Shown piece after piece: positions 60,477-64,000 of a DNA stretch of 64,000 nucleotides. Position 1 is the stretch's first letter; each line of letters opens with the position of its first letter. The notes under the pieces are model-generated. The model had not been told where the DNA came from. It did not search any database and was given only the letters and a program-made list of their open reading frames with translations. The position numbers and the translations under genes were made by a program. The stretch is from WLMZ01 sp963732585 (GTDB lineage: Bacteria; Actinomycetota; Acidimicrobiia; Acidimicrobiales; Ilumatobacteraceae), in assembly GCA_963732585.1 (NCBI GenBank), contig CAVSZY010000004.1, positions 62,001 to 126,000 on the forward strand. Reading direction: 5' to 3'.

Positions 60477-60887
60477 TCACGGATCTCGCTCGGCAGTCTC
60501 CGAAGTGAGTGCAGCTGCGACGGGACCGAGCTTGGGGATCCTCGACCACCACCAACCGCCAGTGTTTGGGCTCGGTTCAATTCGCGCTAGCGCTCCAGAT
60601 ACGTCAACGACTGTGAACTCTCGGAAGAGTTGATCGGCCACGCGAAGAACCGCTGGCGGCGCGATGTCCGCCTGTGAAAGTCCACGCTCCACTTTGCTTC
60701 GGAGATATAGCGCCGCCACGTAATCGTGAACGCCCCAAGCGTCGAGGGCATCAGCCTGATGAGCCTCTTCCCAAAGCCGAGCGACGTGGCCCGCCCACCC
60801 GTCTATCAGTTCGAACAAGAGCGATTGTCGACCATGGCCGACATCCACGCTCGTGGTCATGAGGAGTTCGTAGCGCTCCAACGTCAA
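60477..60887 (-). CDS. Probable immunity protein of the Rhs toxin
   Basis: About 136 residues from TTG at 60887 (ATG at 60860 is an alternative): LLFELIDGWAGHVARLWEEAHQADALDAWGVHDYVAALYLRSKVERGL…LFREFTVVDVSGALARIEPSPNTGGWWWSRIPKLGPV. Overlaps the stop of the Rhs gene. No recognised family, but the 'EFTxVD' and 'GWWWxRIPxxGPI' outline recurs in immunity proteins downstream of actinobacterial Rhs toxins. Confidence 0.68.
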   Translation of the reverse strand: MTLERYELLMTTSVDVGHGRQSLLFELIDGWAGHVARLWEEAHQADALDAWGVHDYVAALYLRSKVERGLSQADIAPPAVLRVADQLFREFTVVDVSGALARIEPSPNTGGWWWSRIPKLGPVAAALTSETAERDP

Positions 60888-63154
60888 CCTCCGGGGTAGT
60901 AGGCGGTCGAACGAGTTGGAATGTCCTCGTTGATGATCACACGCACTCCGTTGTACTCGAACTGCACCGCGTTCTGGCCGGGAAGCCGCACCGGCGTCGC
61001 ACGACTGATCGCGGTCTCGATCTCCAGAAGGCTTGGTCGACCGGCAATGTCACCAGCGCCAACGTGTTGGTATGTCAATTGGGCAAGTTCATCAGCGTCG
61101 AACTCTCCCGCAAGGCCGCCAACGCCGGGGCACGTGTTATGGACAAGGATCTCTTCGCTGCCAACTTGTACGAAATAGGTGTGGATGCCGTCAACGGAAA
61201 GGTTGTATGCCGTGCCTACAGAGGTGGTCGACCAGTCGAGGCCGTCGACCCTGAGAGTCCCGCCGCCGGCTGTGAGCACCAGATCGCCGGTGTCGAGTTC
61301 CACTGCCGGTTGCCACGCCCGATCAGTGACATTCCAGAAGGGGTGGTCCTCTGTGGTGGTTATCGGCGACTCGCCAACTTCGAGGTCGACGAGGGTGTCT
61401 CTATGAACCCAGAGGTGAGTGACCTCCCGGGGTCCCCGCTCGCCGGTTTCGGGGTCGTAGGCGAGTACTTCGTCGCCGACCTCGATCTCCGAGATCGGCT
61501 TGGTCGTACCATCCGCCATGAGCACTCGGGTTTCGCCGCTGAACGAGCAAACAGCCCCGACGACGTCGTCAACCGTGTTTGTGGCAACAGGTAACGAGGA
61601 GACAAACGATGGATAGCCGAGCATGCCAAACATTTCCCAGGTTTGGGCTATCTCACGGTCCACGTCTTCGGAAAGCGCGCAGTCCGCCGCTTCGTCGACA
61701 CACCGAATTGAGGCGGTAAGGCGGATGGCATCCATCGGCCATCCCTGCCTCACCGCGCTGATCGCTCGTACACAAGCGTCCTTTGACGCACATGGAGAGT
61801 TCGGCAACTCAAAGAAGCTTTGCTCCGGGAACCCGCTGGTGTAACCGACGAGATAGTCGAGATAGTCATTCATCTCTGCGCTCAACGGCTGCCCGAGTGA
61901 CCCCGCCTGCCTGGATCGGATCGTTCCAAAGCAGTCCATTACGTCGACCGCGGAATGATAGTTCGAACAAATGTCGAGCACCGTCAACGCCGGTTGCCTT
62001 GCGTTATACAGCCCGTCGGTGACGGTTGACATGCCGGTCGGGTCGGTGTTCATGATCGGGTTGTTGTTGGCATAGTGATACGGATTCGCGACCACGGTCG
62101 TGCCGTTCACCCCGTCAAGAGGATCACGGGTGGTGAACACCCCGTTGACCGTGTCATAGTTTCGGGCCCGCAAATAGGCCAACGAATCAATCACAACCTC
62201 ACCGCGATACCCCAACAACGGCATCCAACTGTTGACCCCGGTAGCGACACCAAACACGTCATAACCGCTCCCACGAGCGACCGCTGACGGTGAGGTCACC
62301 GACCCATACAAATCACGCCCAACATTATTCTCTGTCACCCCGACCCGAGCCTGCACCCACCCCGCCGGACCAGCCACCAAACGTTGCCCACCGATCAACG
62401 TCGGTTGCGTCAACCCGCTCGTGGGATCCCAATCCAACGTCGTCACCGCCGCCGCTTTGGTCACCGTCACCAAATTGTCATCCGGGTCATAACCACGCAC
62501 CACTGTGGTCGCCCCCCGCACCGTCGAGGCCAAACGGCCCTGCGCGTCATAAGAATACGAGGTCACACCCGCCCCATCGGTCTCGCTCACCCGGCGACCC
62601 GCCAAGTCATAGCTGAACGACATCGACCCAGCCGACAGCAACTGTGACGCCGCATCAAAACTGTTCGACGTGACCAACGCGCCAACCTGCACACTCGTAC
62701 GACGCCCCAACAAATCATACGAATACGTCGTCACGTCCCCCGTCGACGGGGTCACCGTTTTCAACTGATCAGCAACGTCATACCCGAACGTTCTCGTCAA
62801 CCCACCCGTCGACTCCGTTTTCACCCGCCCCGTCGAGTCATACCCCACCACCGTCGCAGAGCTCACCCCCGAAATCGTCTCGGTGTAGTTCGTCACCCGC
62901 CCATTCGTGTACGCCCACGCCCGCGAACCACCAACCAACGTTTCACCCACATACTGGTCATCGGCATTCCAGGCATACGTGACAAGCACTGCTGGTACAG
63001 CCAAACAATCCGCACCACGACCAGCGACACCGTTCAGCGCACGCGTCGAACCCTGCGACCAAGCCACCGGCGCGGCGACCAGCCCCTGCCCACCAACAAA
63101 GACCGACATGACCAGCAACAACGGCACAACAAAACGAAGCCGGAAACGAGTCAC
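60884..63154 (-). CDS. Short Rhs/YD-repeat protein with Hint domain and C-terminal toxin
   Basis: 756 residues from GTG at 63154 (GGGAG upstream; GTG at 63214 also possible). Signal peptide TRFRLRFVVPLLLVMSVFVGG. About seven YD repeats (TRTFGYDVADQLKTV, TTYSYDLLGRRTSV, TSYSYDAQGRLAS) then the RHS core YLRARNYDTVNGVFTTRDP…NPYHYANNNPIMNTDPTG. A linker with SLPVATNTVDDVVGAV leads into a Hint domain (CSFSGETRVLMADGTTKPISEIEVGDEVLAYD…TTEDHPFWNVTDRAWQ…VHNT). The toxin tip, DADELAQLTYQHVGAGDIAGRPSLLEIE…YNGVRVIINEDIPTRSTAYYPGG, is RNase-like. It is far shorter than usual Rhs proteins (>1000 residues). Parent of the cassette array downstream. Confidence 0.88.
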   Translation of the reverse strand: MTRFRLRFVVPLLLVMSVFVGGQGLVAAPVAWSQGSTRALNGVAGRGADCLAVPAVLVTYAWNADDQYVGETLVGGSRAWAYTNGRVTNYTETISGVSSATVVGYDSTGRVKTESTGGLTRTFGYDVADQLKTVTPSTGDVTTYSYDLLGRRTSVQVGALVTSNSFDAASQLLSAGSMSFSYDLAGRRVSETDGAGVTSYSYDAQGRLASTVRGATTVVRGYDPDDNLVTVTKAAAVTTLDWDPTSGLTQPTLIGGQRLVAGPAGWVQARVGVTENNVGRDLYGSVTSPSAVARGSGYDVFGVATGVNSWMPLLGYRGEVVIDSLAYLRARNYDTVNGVFTTRDPLDGVNGTTVVANPYHYANNNPIMNTDPTGMSTVTDGLYNARQPALTVLDICSNYHSAVDVMDCFGTIRSRQAGSLGQPLSAEMNDYLDYLVGYTSGFPEQSFFELPNSPCASKDACVRAISAVRQGWPMDAIRLTASIRCVDEAADCALSEDVDREIAQTWEMFGMLGYPSFVSSLPVATNTVDDVVGAVCSFSGETRVLMADGTTKPISEIEVGDEVLAYDPETGERGPREVTHLWVHRDTLVDLEVGESPITTTEDHPFWNVTDRAWQPAVELDTGDLVLTAGGGTLRVDGLDWSTTSVGTAYNLSVDGIHTYFVQVGSEEILVHNTCPGVGGLAGEFDADELAQLTYQHVGAGDIAGRPSLLEIETAISRATPVRLPGQNAVQFEYNGVRVIINEDIPTRSTAYYPGG

Positions 63155-63256
63155 AACACCAATACTCCCAGCCCCACCATCACCGCACGCGGCAATCAGG
63201 CCGACGACAGACACCCAAACACACCAGTGGTCTTGATGAACTACCGGTTGCCCAGA

Positions 63257-64000
63257 TCACAGGCAGCGCCTGGCGACTTCGAGAAAATCCAGGCCGCCGT
63301 TGCCCTCGAAGTCCCGAAGGCACGCCAACCCGGTCGACACCCGTTCGATGAAACCCCACTGCCATACCGCCTCAGGATCGACATCAGCCCCAGCCAACGT
63401 CGCCAGCATCTCGGCCCGGCGCCGCGCCAAGCGTGGCGTGTCGCCTTCCAACAACGGTGTGTTGTACTCGCGCATCACCACCCCAAGATCATGGGCCCGC
63501 TCTGAAATCAGCCCTTCTGGATCGATGAGTCGGAACTGTCGCGGCGACGCTTCGTCATCGACAGCAAGCGTGTTCCAACCGTGAGCATCGCCGTGCACAA
63601 GCACCGCCGAGGCTAGATCGAACGCGCTCACCCGTCGCCCGCAATAGTCGATCGCCCGCTCGATCACCGCTCGTTCGCAAGGGCGCTGCAACTGCTCCCA
63701 GGTCGATTCGATGAACTCACCGAGCGACACCGCCTGAGCCGCTCCGCTCGGCAGCGCGCACTGTTCGACGACAGGCCGCCAGAACTGCTCCAACGCGTCC
63801 ACGATCGTCGTGCAGATCTCATCGACCGGCATCGCCAACTGGTCGAGGTTGGAACCAAGCCGCTCCAGCAACATCGCCGGAACCGAACCGTGGCTTGCCA
63901 ACATCTCGACGCATCCCTCCCCTGCAGCCAGCTGATGGCACAACACGCTGCGCTCGAAGATCTCGGCATCACCGTCGGCGACGATCATCGCCACCTTGAG
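63257..64000 (-). CDS. Streptomycin 6-kinase-like phosphotransferase (partial, start beyond the window)
   Basis: At least 248 codons, open to the window edge (…LKVAMIVADGDAEIF). APH(6)/hydroxyurea-kinase family: VPAMLLERLGSNLDQLA, catalytic loop VLVHGDAHGWNTLAVDD, metal motif RLIDPEGLISERAHDLGVVMREY, C-terminal WQWGFIERVSTGLACLRDFEG. Family members phosphorylate streptomycin or small hydroxylated compounds. The catalytic Asp/Asn pair is present. Paralogue of the broken gene at 2.9 kb. Confidence 0.85.
   Translation of the reverse strand, partial: LKVAMIVADGDAEIFERSVLCHQLAAGEGCVEMLASHGSVPAMLLERLGSNLDQLAMPVDEICTTIVDALEQFWRPVVEQCALPSGAAQAVSLGEFIESTWEQLQRPCERAVIERAIDYCGRRVSAFDLASAVLVHGDAHGWNTLAVDDEASPRQFRLIDPEGLISERAHDLGVVMREYNTPLLEGDTPRLARRRAEMLATLAGADVDPEAVWQWGFIERVSTGLACLRDFEGNGGLDFLEVARRCL

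Larger units (their letters stand above)
51977..61589. repeat. Ten copies of a TGTTTGTGGCAACA junction sequence in the toxin array
   Basis: Plus-strand copies start at 51977, 52841, 53941 (ctttgtggcatta), 54937 (tgtttgtggcatta), 55996, 56918, 58220 (ctttgtggcaaca), 59325, 60196 (tgtttgtggcaaag) and 61576. On the coding strand they encode (V/F)ATNT just before each variable toxin. Most are followed on the plus strand by a conserved 'gggtcgggggtcgtaga' stretch. Conservation at synonymous positions exceeds what the peptide alone demands. Confidence 0.8.

Noticed and set aside
60716..60760. Fourth copy of the 49-nt hairpin element (cgtaatcgtg…)
   Set aside because: Only the first ten bases match; there is no partner arm, and the sequence lies inside an immunity gene.
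1..64000. tRNA or rRNA genes
   Set aside because: I looked for T-loop-like GGTTCRANTCC and conserved rRNA segments and found only chance matches inside genes; a dedicated search program would be more sensitive.

Overview
This is a GC-rich window (roughly two thirds G+C by eye) with dense, mostly overlapping genes and many GTG/TTG starts. The gene set includes an F420-type luciferase-like monooxygenase, a hut operon that uses HutF, actinobacterial phosphoenolpyruvate carboxylase, ArsI, a UGSC-family selenoprotein and secreted Rhs-type toxins. Together these point to an actinobacterium. An Acidimicrobiia-like organism is my best guess, but it is inferred from gene content only. No rRNA, tRNA or CRISPR array was recognised.

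Layout. (1) 1-6.8 kb: SNF2 helicase next to the start of a SWIM-type protein, a broken streptomycin-kinase-like gene, a 10-bp tandem repeat in front of an AlbA/Schlafen-type regulator, a VapBC module whose operator overlaps the antitoxin start, and a PLP enzyme of the SHMT fold. (2) 6.8-12.8 kb: a scrambled region with a ~600-bp direct duplication of a lipoprotein gene, remnants of two PIN toxins and of an IS3-type transposase, a deletion hybrid of the neighbouring P450/monooxygenase locus, then the intact P450-DUF1971 fusion and a divergent ABM monooxygenase. (3) 12.9-20 kb: histidine utilisation, hutI-iclR divergent from hutH-hutU-def-like-hutF. No N-formylglutamate amidohydrolase is present, and a peptide-deformylase homologue sits in its place. 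(4) 20-24.4 kb: frameshifted nucleotidyltransferase, methyltransferase and D-amino-acid dehydrogenase genes, then a PhoX/DUF839 protein. (5) 24.8-32.6 kb: a type I restriction-modification operon (hsdM, YhcG-Mrr fusion nuclease, hsdS, hsdR), with hsdS broken at a slippage-prone repeat. (6) 33-50 kb: metabolic and stress genes (FAD oxidoreductase, LLM oxidoreductase, ExeM-type nuclease, ppc, 2OG oxygenase, msrA, arsR/arsI), and an operon whose selenoprotein carries an in-frame TGA followed by a bSECIS-like hairpin. (7) 51.8-63.2 kb, minus strand: the most unusual part. A small Rhs/YD-repeat protein with a Hint domain and C-terminal toxin is followed by nine further cassettes. Each cassette starts with its own Sec signal peptide and a shared ~90-residue leader ending in VATNT-like residues. 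Most then carry a different toxin domain (guanyl-specific RNase, ParB-like, Hint-linked and others) and a different small immunity gene. One pair is a recognisable barnase-like/barstar pair. Nearly all junctions are overlapping stop/start codons. (8) The window ends inside a streptomycin-kinase-like gene.

Two themes recur. Modular conflict systems (VapBC, HigBA, type I RM plus fused nucleases, the Rhs cassette array) make up about a third of the window. Single-base frameshifts cluster in the accessory regions; they may be real decay, phase variation or residual sequencing error, and the sequence alone cannot decide.
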